A DNA stretch of 11,003 nt, from NCBI GenBank assembly GCA_963976395.1, contig CAXBLG010000095.1, positions 1-11,003 on the forward strand. Direction: 5' to 3'. The stretch is from UBA11612 sp963976395 (GTDB taxonomy: Bacteria > Pseudomonadota > Alphaproteobacteria > Rhodospirillales > Rhodospirillaceae). Positions 1 through 7,642 of this stretch are shown here, one piece after another. The notes beneath the pieces are model-generated. The model was not told the DNA's origin and did not search any database. It saw only the letters and a program-made list of their open reading frames with translations. The position numbers and the translations under genes were made by a program. Position 1 is the stretch's first letter; each line of letters opens with the position of its first letter.

Positions 1-1
1 T

Positions 2-97
2 TTGAATGCACTGGGCATCGGCCCGCGCGACATGATTTCAATACTGCAAGCTGTTAAGGCCGCAGGCGCTCTGCAGGCCGAAATAGACGTGATGTAA
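2..97 (+). CDS. flgI: FlgI, flagellar P-ring protein (3' end only)
   Basis: Only the last 31 codons and the TAA stop are in the window. The tail contains GPRDMISILQAVKAAGALQA, which matches the conserved C-terminal end of the P-ring protein FlgI (typically LGxxPRDLIxILQALKxAGALxA). FlgI is exported to the periplasm and assembles into the ring around the flagellar rod in the peptidoglycan layer. The start and most of the protein lie left of the window. The flgJ start follows after 14 bases, so the two genes are almost certainly co-transcribed, the usual arrangement in proteobacterial flagellar operons. Identification rests on a short stretch but is backed by the position directly before flgJ. 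Confidence 0.88.
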   Translation: MNALGIGPRDMISILQAVKAAGALQAEIDVM

Positions 98-111
98 GGC
101 GGATAAGCTCG

Positions 112-588
112 ATGGACGCTCTCGGACAAATCGGTAACGCGCAAGACGTCTTCCTCGCTGGTGTGCACAAGCAAGCCACAGCGAAAAATTCGACCGTGCA
201 AAAAATAGGTCAAGTCGGTCAAGGCCCTCATCACGAGAACGCGAACATGGAGAAAGTTCGCCAGGCCGGGCAAGACTTCGAAGCTTTTTTCGTTGGGCAG
301 ATGATGGAGCAGATGATGGCAGGCATCGAATCTGATTCCATGTTCGGGGGTGGACAAGGTGAAGAGGTTTGGCGGTCCATGCTGAACCAGGAATACGGCA
401 AAGAAGTTGCCAAAACAGGACGGCTCGGTATTGCCGATCATGTGATGACGGCCATGCTGCAAGCACAAGAACAGCGGACGGTCGCTCAGCAAGCTTATGC
501 CGCACCGGCTCTAACCAATACGGAAAGCCCGTCTCAAGAGACCGCCGCGGCAGCCGCCGTGGGCAGCCTCATTCGGCGCGAAGAATAG
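112..588 (+). CDS. flgJ: FlgJ, rod-binding protein without a muramidase domain
   Basis: A 158-residue protein. Residues about 48-117 form the FlgJ rod-binding domain, with the typical FEAFFVGQMMEQMM helix (residues 56-69), the MFGGGQGEEVWRSML segment and the end GRLGIADHVMTAML. In enterics FlgJ also has a C-terminal peptidoglycan hydrolase domain; here the protein ends in a short Ala/Gln-rich tail, as is usual in alphaproteobacteria, where another enzyme opens the wall. The first ~45 residues are polar and not recognisable. The expected role is as scaffold or cap for rod assembly in the periplasm. The ATG at 112 is preceded by an AAGGCGGA ribosome binding site (96-103) overlapping the flgI stop. 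Its own stop overlaps the ribosome binding site of the next gene. Confidence 0.9.
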   Translation: MDALGQIGNAQDVFLAGVHKQATAKNSTVQKIGQVGQGPHHENANMEKVRQAGQDFEAFFVGQMMEQMMAGIESDSMFGGGQGEEVWRSMLNQEYGKEVAKTGRLGIADHVMTAMLQAQEQRTVAQQAYAAPALTNTESPSQETAAAAAVGSLIRREE

Positions 589-599
589 GAACGGTCCCC

Positions 600-1142
600 A
601 TGAACATGATGCGAAATGATGCGCCTCGGCGCCCCGTACCGCCCTCAGCCCCAAGTCAGGCCAGGCCTGCGTCGGCCAGAGCGCCGGGCGCCGCCTCTAA
701 AGGCCCGGGCGCGGGTAAGGTCGAGGATATCTTTCAGATCATCCGCCAGCTTTGTGACCTTTTGACCAAAGAAAACGCTGCCCTGAAACGTCACCGGAAT
801 GACGACGTCAAGGCTCTGACGGAACGCAAGGAACAACTGGCCCGACTTTATCAAGGTCACATGAATGCCATTCACCGCGATCCTTCGCAGATAAAAGCGC
901 TGGACCCCGCAAAGAGAAACGCGATGGCCCAGGCCTCAATGCGGCTGGGCGATTTGATGCAAGAAAACGCCAGTCTGCTGAAAGCCAACATTGAGTCCAT
1001 CAACATGTTTTTCAAAGCTGTCACGAATGCAGTGCGGGATCGGCAGGAAAAGAAAGCCGCAGCCTACACCAGCAACGGCGCCATGAATGCATACGGTCTG
1101 ACGCGCCGGAACCTTGCTGTTAGCTATAACCAAACGATGTGA
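600..1142 (+). CDS. flgN: FlgN-like flagellar export chaperone
   Basis: A 180-residue protein. The ATG at 600 is chosen because AGGAA lies 9 bases upstream (587-591) and the frame further left overlaps flgJ. Residues 1-40 are rich in Pro, Ala, Arg, Gly and Ser and are probably disordered. Residues 41-150 look like long amphipathic helices: a first helix around FQIIRQLCDLLTKENAALKRH, a charged second helix (LTERKEQLARLYQGHM), and a third (GDLMQENASLLKANIESINMF). This is the layout of FlgN-family chaperones, which bind the C-terminal ends of FlgK and FlgL in the cytoplasm and deliver them to the type III export gate. The short C-terminal tail contains AYTSNGAMNAYG, like the conserved Tyr/Gly tail of alphaproteobacterial FlgN-like proteins. 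Position directly before flgK supports the call. The family is weakly conserved, so the name is inferred largely from helix pattern and context. Confidence 0.75.
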   Translation: MNMMRNDAPRRPVPPSAPSQARPASARAPGAASKGPGAGKVEDIFQIIRQLCDLLTKENAALKRHRNDDVKALTERKEQLARLYQGHMNAIHRDPSQIKALDPAKRNAMAQASMRLGDLMQENASLLKANIESINMFFKAVTNAVRDRQEKKAAAYTSNGAMNAYGLTRRNLAVSYNQTM

Positions 1143-1157
1143 GCGCTAAGGCGCCGC

Positions 1158-1162
1158 AGGAG
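1158..1162 (+). promoter_or_regulatory. Ribosome binding site of flgK
   Basis: AGGAG lies 8 bases before the ATG at 1171. It fixes this ATG; a nearer ATG at 1166 is followed at once by TAA. The 28-base gap after the FlgN-like gene holds no promoter, so flgK is expected to be translated from the operon transcript. Confidence 0.85.
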
Positions 1163-1170
1163 AATATGTA

Positions 1171-3954
1171 ATGTCGTTGAATCTGGCTCTGACGTCTGCC
1201 GTTTCTGGCTTGAGCACCGCTCAAGCCGGGTTGGACGTTATTTCCAACAACATCGCCAACGTCAACACCGAGGGATATACCCGCAAACAGTTCGTAGCGG
1301 AATCGGTGGTTCTCGCGGGTCAAGGCGCAGGCGTTCGGATTGGCGACATTATCAACAATGTCGATCAGAACTTGTTGCGGGATTTGCGCAAGCAGCACAG
1401 TGCTGTTGGTCTGCTCGGCACCTCGAACAGTTATTACAAGCGCATCCAGGACACCTTCGGCACCACAGCCTCCAACAGCTCCATTTCCAACCGCATCAAC
1501 CGGTTGCAAGAAGAGTTCACCACGCTTTCGACAGACCCCACGTCGGTATCTCAACAATTATCGGCGGTTCAGGCGGGGCGATCTGCGGCCGAAAATCTCG
1601 CGGCCATGAGCGAAACGTTGCAGACCCTGCGCTTAAATGCAGATCGCGAGATCGAGGGTGCGGTTCAGCAGATGGGCAACCTGCTGGCCAACATCTCATC
1701 GCTCAATGACCAAATCTCGTTCAACTTGGCCAGCCAGCGACAGACCGAGGATCTAGAAGACAAGCGTGACTTAGCTCTTGATAAGCTATCCGACCTGCTC
1801 GACGTGCGTTACTTCAAAAACGCGAACGGCTCTGTCACCGTATTTACCAGTGATGGCACCACCTTGGTGGATAGCTCGCCGGTCGCAACCAGTCACGTCG
1901 CCCTCAGCGTCGTGTCGCCCGGGGCGACTTATGCCGGCGGCGACTTCAACGGCATTTTTGCCGGGGTACGAGACATCACCACCACTATTCGCTCCGGCAA
2001 AATCAAAGGCCTGGTCGACATGCGTGACCGCACGCTGCCGGACATGCAAGCCCAGTTGGACGAGCTTGCGCGCAGCATGCAAAGCGAAATCAACAAGGTA
2101 CATAACCGCGGCACGTCCTATCCGACTATTGTCAACAACATCACCGGCTCGCGGACATTCATGTCCTCTGCCGATCAAACCGTGAGATTTTCCGGGGCCG
2201 AGCCAAACATCATTTTGTATGATTCAGCCGGCGCCGAAATTGCCTCCAGCCGCATACTCGACACCACGGGCGTAAACTTCAGCAACGGCGGAAACATCGA
2301 TAGCTTGGCGTCATCGATGCAAACCTGGATTCGCGCGCAGGATGCGCAGCTCGTCAATGCCACGGTCGCCGTAAACGCCGACGGCCGGTTTGCCATCAAC
2401 CTTGGCACCGACACCATCGGCGTTGCCTTCCAGGACCAAGAATCCGCGATCAAGGGCAGTGCGCAGCAAGATGTGACGGCCGGTGTCGATCTCGACGGCG
2501 ACGGCAACATCGATCAGAACTACGCCGGGTTTTCCAATTTCCTTGGTCTTAACGACTATTTTGTCAGCACACCGAACCCGTCACTATGGGACTCGGGCTT
2601 TAAGCCTGCCAATTACACCTTGGGCATCGCCAGCGCGCGCACATTGTCGTTTGCCGATGAAACCAGCCCCACCGGCTTTACCGGCGGCGAGGTTGTTGTA
2701 AACCCGGGCGACTCACTTCAGCAGATCGCGGACAGAATTAATGCGAATACGGACCTTCAGGGCCGCATTGAAGCCGAAGTGGTTCCCGAAGGCAGCGGTG
2801 AACGTTTGCGGATCCGACATATTCTCGGTGAACAGTTGGTTGTAACCCAGGACGCACCGACTGCAGCCAGCTTCGCCGGCGTTGCCGTCACCTACCAAGC
2901 TCCGCAAACCATCGGCGGAACAAGCGTGACCCAGATCGACGGGGCCGCCGGTGACTTCGTGACCTCTACCCTGGACGAGACCGACTTCGGCGATTTGACG
3001 TTCGCCAACGTCGGCGGGGGCAGCACTGTGACAGCGGCTACGGCCGGGGCGTTCGCCGACTATAAGATCGGCGATACAATCATGATCAACGGTTCTGCCA
3101 TCGCCCAGGGCGGCGCCCTCGACAACAACGGCGTGTATACGATTACCGCTCTGTCTGCGGACGGATCGACCATTACATTAGACCAGAACGTTACCGCGCC
3201 GGGCGCAGAACCTGCGGCGAGTTCGGCTGTTGAAATTCACTTGGTCGCGGCGTCCGGATCGTCGATTGCGTTATCAGGCTCCGCCGCCGGCAACAACGGC
3301 AACTACACAGTAAAATGGCCGACCAACGCCCAGCTCGTCGGAGCGGGTTTTACCCTCAATGGCGCGACGCCAGATATCGTGGACGGCGATGCCATGTTTG
3401 TATCGCCCAACGTACTCAGCACCGCCGGCGAGACCATCACTCTTTCGACGTTCACGCAAAATAACGATGCCATTACCGCTCTGGGGTTGAAGTTCTCCTC
3501 CAACGGCATTTCTCAGAATTTGGCCGTAAAACAAACGCTGATCGACGATGCCTCGCGCATTAGTCGCGGCACGGTCCAGTTGGACCCGCTCGACGGCACT
3601 TACCTGCTGGCCGAAGGCGACAACACCATAGCATCACAAATGGCGGAATTACTGTCGGGCAAGACGGCGTTCAACCCCGCCGGTTCACTCAGCGGCACCA
3701 CAGTGAGTTTTTCCGACTACGCCGCATCCATTATTTCACGCAATTCGACCGAAGCCGCAGCGGCTCAAACCAACTTGAAGCTTCAAGAAGATTTGAAAGG
3801 TGCGCTCGATCTGAAATCAGCTCAAGCTTCAGGCGTGAACCTAGATGAGGAAATGTCGAACCTGATCATCTTTCAGCAGACTTACGCCGCATCCGCCAAG
3901 GTAATTTCAACGACACAGCAATTGTTTGACATTCTTAACAACATCATCCGTTAA
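1171..3954 (+). CDS. flgK: FlgK, hook-filament junction protein 1 (HAP1), enlarged
   Basis: A 927-residue secreted axial protein; enteric FlgK is about 550. Residues 3-40 carry the N-terminal rod/hook domain signature (ALTSAVSGLSTAQAGLDVIS, then SNNIANVNTEGYTRKQ), and residues 885-927 carry the matching C-terminal domain (SGVNLDEEMSNLIIFQQTYA, then ASAKVISTTQQLFDILNNI). Together they form the D0/D1 core that stacks at the hook tip between FlgE and FlgL. The middle includes a DLDGDGNID loop (440-448), a GFSNFLGLNDYF segment typical of alphaproteobacterial FlgK, and a ~190-residue insert at 570-760 that is clearly homologous to an insert in the downstream FlgL. The insert falls between a strand ending in LVVTQ and the ALGLKF segment. 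Without it the protein would be about 736 residues. No Cys is visible, as is common for axial proteins. It leaves the cell by the flagellar type III route, so no signal peptide is expected. Confidence 0.96.
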   Translation: MSLNLALTSAVSGLSTAQAGLDVISNNIANVNTEGYTRKQFVAESVVLAGQGAGVRIGDIINNVDQNLLRDLRKQHSAVGLLGTSNSYYKRIQDTFGTTASNSSISNRINRLQEEFTTLSTDPTSVSQQLSAVQAGRSAAENLAAMSETLQTLRLNADREIEGAVQQMGNLLANISSLNDQISFNLASQRQTEDLEDKRDLALDKLSDLLDVRYFKNANGSVTVFTSDGTTLVDSSPVATSHVALSVVSPGATYAGGDFNGIFAGVRDITTTIRSGKIKGLVDMRDRTLPDMQAQLDELARSMQSEINKVHNRGTSYPTIVNNITGSRTFMSSADQTVRFSGAEPNIILYDSAGAEIASSRILDTTGVNFSNGGNIDSLASSMQTWIRAQDAQLVNATVAVNADGRFAINLGTDTIGVAFQDQESAIKGSAQQDVTAGVDLDGDGNIDQNYAGFSNFLGLNDYFVSTPNPSLWDSGFKPANYTLGIASARTLSFADETSPTGFTGGEVVVNPGDSLQQIADRINANTDLQGRIEAEVVPEGSGERLRIRHILGEQLVVTQDAPTAASFAGVAVTYQAPQTIGGTSVTQIDGAAGDFVTSTLDETDFGDLTFANVGGGSTVTAATAGAFADYKIGDTIMINGSAIAQGGALDNNGVYTITALSADGSTITLDQNVTAPGAEPAASSAVEIHLVAASGSSIALSGSAAGNNGNYTVKWPTNAQLVGAGFTLNGATPDIVDGDAMFVSPNVLSTAGETITLSTFTQNNDAITALGLKFSSNGISQNLAVKQTLIDDASRISRGTVQLDPLDGTYLLAEGDNTIASQMAELLSGKTAFNPAGSLSGTTVSFSDYAASIISRNSTEAAAAQTNLKLQEDLKGALDLKSAQASGVNLDEEMSNLIIFQQTYAASAKVISTTQQLFDILNNIIR
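2488..2514 (+). other. Calcium-loop-like DxDxDGxxD motif in FlgK
   Basis: Residues 440-448 read DLDGDGNID, which fits the DxDxDGxxD pattern of EF-hand/dockerin-type calcium loops. It lies just before the GFSNFLGLNDYF segment. No flanking EF-hand helices are evident, so calcium binding is only a possibility; such Asp/Gly-rich turns also occur in beta proteins without binding metal. Confidence 0.4.
2878..3450 (+). repeat. FlgK copy of a ~190-residue module shared with FlgL
   Basis: Residues 570-760 of FlgK align along their whole length with residues 189-380 of FlgL (4542-5117), from GVAVTY/GVAATY to GETITL/GETIKL. One core block (GALDNNGVYTITA onward) has 22 of 25 residues identical; a later block (from the AL[ST]GSAAGNNG segment to GD..F) has 33 of 44. 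At the DNA level the copies share the exact 17-mer gacaacaacggcgtgta (3121-3137 and 4791-4807) and the 18-mer gccgccggcaacaacggc (3283-3300 and 4947-4964). Composition is beta-like, about one residue in five is Ser or Thr, and there is no Cys. It sits in the outer, variable part of the protein. Confidence 0.9.
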
Positions 3955-3967
3955 CGATTGGATGATT

Positions 3968-3973
3968 GGAGAG
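3968..3973 (+). promoter_or_regulatory. Ribosome binding site deciding the flgL start
   Basis: GGAGAG precedes the ATG at 3978 (6 bases after GGAG). An in-frame TTG at 3966 overlaps this site and would add only four residues, so ATG 3978 is the better start. The gap from the flgK stop is 23 bases. Confidence 0.8.
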
Positions 3974-3977
3974 TAAT

Positions 3978-5576
3978 ATGGTTACGCGTATCGCCACAGC
4001 AACTCAGAATCAGGTGCTCGTCACCCGTATGCTGGAGCAGCAAAACCGGGTCGCCGACTACAACACCCAGCTCGCCACGGGGTTCAAAGCTCAGGACTAC
4101 CTCGGCATTGGATCGGACACTTTCCAGTTACTCAACGTCGAGAACGAACGCAGCCGTTTGGAGCGGTATGTTTCCAACAACAGCTTGATCGAAACCACGC
4201 TCAAAACTCAATTGACCTCGGCTGAAGGCATCGACGATACCGCGCGCCTCATCCGCAGCGAATTGCTTCAGTTCTCGAGCCGCGATCTGTCGGCTCAGAA
4301 TTCTGAAAACACCTCAGCCGTTAAAGACCTTCAAAACAAGGTTTTCAATGCCTTCAGCCAACTGCAGTATTTTCTTAGTCAGCAGGTCGGCGGAAAATAC
4401 ATTTTCGGTGGCGCCAAGTCGGACCAGCCTCCACTCAGCTTGCCGTACAACAGCTTGGATGAATTCCAGAATTTCTACGACGGGACCAGCACGGTATTCC
4501 CGTCAACCAGGGTCGCCAATCTCGTCGATATTTCGTTCTCTGGGGTCGCTGCTACGTATTCCAATGTGACCATTGGCAGTAACGACGTGACTGAAGTCAC
4601 CGGCGGCTCAGCGAACGACTTCGTCACCCAAACCATTGACCAGACCGCCACTGGCAATCTGATCTTCAGTAACGTCGGTGACAACGGCAAGATATCAGCG
4701 GCAACGCCCGGTGCCTTCCGCAGCCTGCAAGTCGGCCAAACTTTTTTACTCAACAACACTGCGGTTGCACAGGGCGGAACCGGGGCTCTGGACAACAACG
4801 GCGTGTACACCATCACCGCTGTCTCGCCTGACGGCAACACCATCACTTTGGACCAAACCGTCAACGCCGGTACGGAAGTCGCCGCGAACGGCGTGGAGAT
4901 CAAGCTTGCACCGCCTAATGGCACGGCCCTGGCCCTCACCGGCTCGGCCGCCGGCAACAACGGCGCTTACACGATCACTTGGCCAAGTAACGCGGACCTA
5001 GTCGCTGCAGGTTACACATTGAACGGTGCAACCCCGGACATTGTCACCGGTGACATTTTATTCACAGACAATCAGATTCCGGTCACGGGCTCAGGTGAGA
5101 CCATTAAGCTTGAATCTAAGTCGTTCATGACCGGAACGTCCTTAACCACGACTCAGCGGATCAGCGACACGCAATCCATCCAATTGAGTGTGACAGGGTT
5201 GGATCCCGCCTTTGAAAAAATGGTGCGAGCGTTCGGTATCATCGCCCAGGGCGATCTGATCAACAATCAACCGCGCGTCGAGGAAGCGCTGGCAATATTG
5301 AATGACGCCATCGAACACTCCTCACTTCAGACCACCGAAGAGAAAAGCGACCTTCAATCCGTGCAGGACCGCATAGCCAACAATTTGAAAGCGCTAGATG
5401 ATGCCAAGAATGTTCAAACGCAATTCTTGGCATTCCTGGAAGGGCGACAGAACGATTTGGAGAAGGCCGATACCACGGAAGCCGCAGTGAGGCTGCAAAC
5501 AGAAGCGCAAGCTCTGGAGATTTCCTTTGCGTCCTTGTCCCGAATCACACAACTCAGCCTGATCAACTACATCTAG
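3978..5576 (+). CDS. flgL: FlgL, hook-filament junction protein 3 (HAP3), enlarged
   Basis: A 532-residue axial protein; FlgL is usually about 300-350. The N-terminal helix (MVTRIATATQNQVLVTRMLE) and following coiled-coil segments to residue ~135, and the C-terminal helices from ~400 to the end (LEISFASLSRITQLSLINYI), form the flagellin-like D0/D1 core. YIFGGAKSD at 141-149 is the FlgL signature between the core and the outer domain. Residues 189-380 are the module shared with FlgK; without it the protein would be about 340 residues, a normal length. After the insert the FlgL pattern resumes (LSVTGLDPAFEKMVRAFGII). FlgL forms the last junction layer, onto which the filament grows. It is exported by the type III system, probably with the FlgN-like protein encoded upstream. 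It is the last flagellar gene here; the next gene is on the opposite strand 19 bases away. Confidence 0.94.
   Translation: MVTRIATATQNQVLVTRMLEQQNRVADYNTQLATGFKAQDYLGIGSDTFQLLNVENERSRLERYVSNNSLIETTLKTQLTSAEGIDDTARLIRSELLQFSSRDLSAQNSENTSAVKDLQNKVFNAFSQLQYFLSQQVGGKYIFGGAKSDQPPLSLPYNSLDEFQNFYDGTSTVFPSTRVANLVDISFSGVAATYSNVTIGSNDVTEVTGGSANDFVTQTIDQTATGNLIFSNVGDNGKISAATPGAFRSLQVGQTFLLNNTAVAQGGTGALDNNGVYTITAVSPDGNTITLDQTVNAGTEVAANGVEIKLAPPNGTALALTGSAAGNNGAYTITWPSNADLVAAGYTLNGATPDIVTGDILFTDNQIPVTGSGETIKLESKSFMTGTSLTTTQRISDTQSIQLSVTGLDPAFEKMVRAFGIIAQGDLINNQPRVEEALAILNDAIEHSSLQTTEEKSDLQSVQDRIANNLKALDDAKNVQTQFLAFLEGRQNDLEKADTTEAAVRLQTEAQALEISFASLSRITQLSLINYI
4542..5117 (+). repeat. FlgL copy of the module shared with FlgK
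   Basis: Residues 189-380 of FlgL match residues 570-760 of FlgK nearly end to end, with only a few one- or two-residue gaps. It begins 40 residues after the conserved YIFGGAKSD motif and ends before the conserved FlgL C-terminal core resumes, so it replaces or extends the outer domain. About one residue in five is Ser or Thr. It holds the same two internal sub-repeats ending in NNGxYTI as the FlgK copy. Confidence 0.9.
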
Positions 5577-5602
5577 GTCGCCAAAGCTTAGATGCTTATT
5601 TT
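5570..5602 (+). terminator. Possible weak terminator at the end of the flagellar operon
   Basis: CATCTA (5570-5575) and TAGATG (5589-5594) can pair, and G-U and G-C pairs can extend the stem to 9 with a 7-base loop. The sequence then runs into CTTATTTT. The hairpin spans the FlgL stop codon and its U-rich tail covers the stop codon of the convergent glycosyltransferase. The stem is not GC-rich, so strength is doubtful. Confidence 0.4.
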
Positions 5603-7554
5603 CGGTCCGACGTGGCACAAAGTTCTTCCCAAATGCGGCGGTAAGCGGCTTCAACAGATTTCGCGTATCTAGGCCCATCGCAAAGTGACGACGCGGCCAT
5701 TTGACTGCGGAGAGCCCCGCGCATGTCTTGCAGGCCAGATATATCGGCCGCCAATTTCTCGGCGCATACAACATAGTCTGCGGCATTTAAAACAATCCAA
5801 TCGTCACGGCCCAATTGGGTGAGCAAGCTCGCCCCGACCCTGGCCGCATGCCCCTTGCCTGCGAGCGTAATCACCGGCACACCCATCCATAGGGCTTCGC
5901 AGGTGGTCGTAGTACCGTTATAGGGAAAAGTATCGAGGGCGACGTCAATACGCTCGTAGAGGCGCATATGCCCTTCATCGCCGCTCTCCCAACCCATGAG
6001 GTCCAGCCGGTCCGCGACAACGCCCTGCTCGGCAAACATCTCTCGGACTTTGGCGCACGTAACCTCTTCCGCCAGGGCCTTTGATTTCAGCACCAACCGG
6101 GCCGTGGGCAGCGCGCGAAGGACATCCGCCCACATTGTCACCGTCAGAGGTGATATTTTTGCAAGCTTGTTGAACGAACCAAACGTCACAAATCCGTTTT
6201 TCAAGGCAAGTGAAGGGCCGGGCTTGGGAGCGTCCCGTGACGGCTGAAAACAGTGCAGACCATCTGGCAGCCGAATTAGTGTTTCGCGGGCCCAAGCGTC
6301 AGCGGTCGGGTCCGGGTCGCTTACCCTGTCACAAAGCCTGTAGTCCATATTCGCCAAGCCAGTCGTTGCCGGATATCCGAGGCCCGTCACTTGCAGTGGC
6401 GCAGCTCTTTGCGAGAATACAGACAGCCGGTTGCCGGTCGTGTGCCCCGCCAAATCCACAAGAATATCAATGTTGTCGGCGCGGATCAGATCGCGCACCT
6501 TACCGTTGGTCTGCCCGCAAACATTGCGCCAATGGTGCACGCGGCCTTTAAGCCGGGCCGTAACGACGTCCGGCTGCGCGACATCGCTATAGCAGAACAC
6601 TTCGACAGTATCGGGGTTATGCCCAGCCAGCAGCGGCTCAACGAAATAACTGACCGAGTGACGTCTAAAGTCCGGAGAGATATAGCCGACGCGGAGCCGA
6701 CGCTCGGGACGCGGATCATCGGGTATCAGACGCTCACCGGCCGGTCGTCGTTGCGCCCAGGCCCTGTGCGCCGTCATAAGGTTTTCTGGAGCGTCTTCTC
6801 TATAAACGGCAGCATACAGCCGGTTATGCGCGGCGCTTTCATCGTCGGGTGCGGCGGCTAGCACTGCGTCGAAGGTTGATATGGCCGCGTTTACGTCCCC
6901 TTGCTCAAGCAGCGCCACACCTAAGTTTACGCGTGCCGATAAGTTAGAGGGGTCCGCCTCGATGGCGCGCGTATAAGACGCTGCCGCAGCCACATAACAA
7001 CCTTGCCCCGCAAGTGACGCGCCCAGATTGTTGTGGGCCGGTGAAAAATCGGCTTGCTGTGCAATCGCTTTACGGAAAGAGGCCCGCGCCTCCTTGGGGC
7101 GCCCAGCTTCGTCCTGCACATTCCCGAGATTATTCCATGCGTCGACAAACGTCTCTCTGGCGGACACCGCTATGCGATAGGCCTCCTCGGCTTCTTTCAG
7201 CCGCCCGGCATCGTGATGCAACCGCCCCAGATTAAACTGAGCATCGGCGTTCTGCGGTTCCCGTTCGCACGCATTCATAAAAAGCGCCCCGGCTTCTTTC
7301 GGCTGGCCGGTGGCCATCAGTGCTTGGCCTTTCACCACCCACCCGTCAACTGACTCCGGACTCTGGGCAATCAGCCGTTCTGCGATCATCAAGGCATCTT
7401 CAAATGCTCCGGTCTCAAATCGCAGCGCCGCAGCGAGATGCATCGTTTCACGTGACGGATGAGGCTCGGCCATAAGCTCGCACACCGCCGCCCACGCGTC
7501 GTCAATGAGCTTGGCGTCGTAATACTTCAGGGCAAGAGAAAGGCGCTTATCCAT
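5596..7554 (-). CDS. TPR / GT41 (O-GlcNAc-transferase-like) glycosyltransferase, short TPR form
   Basis: A 652-residue cytoplasmic protein without a signal peptide. Residues 3-240 divide into seven gap-free 34-residue TPR units, five of them clear (for example AWNNLGNVQDEAGRPKEA) and the first two degenerate. A GT41 (SPINDLY/OGT) catalytic domain follows from about 285 to 645: RLRVGYISPDFRRHSV with the His (299) that aligns to the active-site His of OGT, ILVDLAGHTTGNR (His 371), LGYPATTG, FNKLAKI with the Lys (466) expected to contact the nucleotide diphosphate, and DTFPYNGTTTTCEALWMGVP (541-560), the nucleotide-sugar loop. All key positions look intact. These enzymes transfer a sugar from a nucleotide sugar to Ser/Thr of proteins picked by the TPR superhelix; donor and target cannot be read from sequence. 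Convergence on flgL suggests a flagellar target. The ATG at 7554 has no obvious ribosome binding site, but no other in-frame start is available. Confidence 0.9.
   Translation of the reverse strand: MDKRLSLALKYYDAKLIDDAWAAVCELMAEPHPSRETMHLAAALRFETGAFEDALMIAERLIAQSPESVDGWVVKGQALMATGQPKEAGALFMNACEREPQNADAQFNLGRLHHDAGRLKEAEEAYRIAVSARETFVDAWNNLGNVQDEAGRPKEARASFRKAIAQQADFSPAHNNLGASLAGQGCYVAAAASYTRAIEADPSNLSARVNLGVALLEQGDVNAAISTFDAVLAAAPDDESAAHNRLYAAVYREDAPENLMTAHRAWAQRRPAGERLIPDDPRPERRLRVGYISPDFRRHSVSYFVEPLLAGHNPDTVEVFCYSDVAQPDVVTARLKGRVHHWRNVCGQTNGKVRDLIRADNIDILVDLAGHTTGNRLSVFSQRAAPLQVTGLGYPATTGLANMDYRLCDRVSDPDPTADAWARETLIRLPDGLHCFQPSRDAPKPGPSLALKNGFVTFGSFNKLAKISPLTVTMWADVLRALPTARLVLKSKALAEEVTCAKVREMFAEQGVVADRLDLMGWESGDEGHMRLYERIDVALDTFPYNGTTTTCEALWMGVPVITLAGKGHAARVGASLLTQLGRDDWIVLNAADYVVCAEKLAADISGLQDMRGALRSQMAASSLCDGPRYAKSVEAAYRRIWEELCATSDRK
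6835..7548 (-). repeat. Array of 7 TPR units
   Basis: Residues 3-240 of the shorter enzyme are seven gap-free 34-residue units. Units 3 to 7 match the TPR pattern well; units 1 and 2 are degenerate. The array is exactly half as long as that of the paralogue. Confidence 0.82.
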
Positions 7555-7642
7555 GTCTGAGCATAAGAATGACGCGGTTCGGCAAAAATCCCAACCATCT
7601 TATGCATCAATCTGCGGGACTGGACCATAGCCGCCCACAACG

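Noticed and set aside
369..599. Upstream in-frame extension of the FlgN-like gene across flgJ.
   Set aside because: It overlaps flgJ for most of its length, the peptide is Arg/Ser-rich like an out-of-frame shadow, and the ATG at 600 has its own ribosome binding site.
3966..3977. TTG at 3966 as the flgL start.
   Set aside because: The TTG overlaps the ribosome binding site for ATG 3978 and adds four residues not typical of FlgL.
2878..5117. Shared FlgK/FlgL segments considered as a mobile element or insertion sequence.
   Set aside because: There is no transposase, no terminal inverted repeat or target duplication, and both copies keep the reading frame exactly; a copied protein module fits better.
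7581..7597. Sigma-54-like element (TGGTTGGGATTTTTGCC on the minus strand) upstream of the shorter glycosyltransferase.
   Set aside because: The GG-to-GC spacing is 11 rather than the required 10, and the flanking consensus bases are missing.
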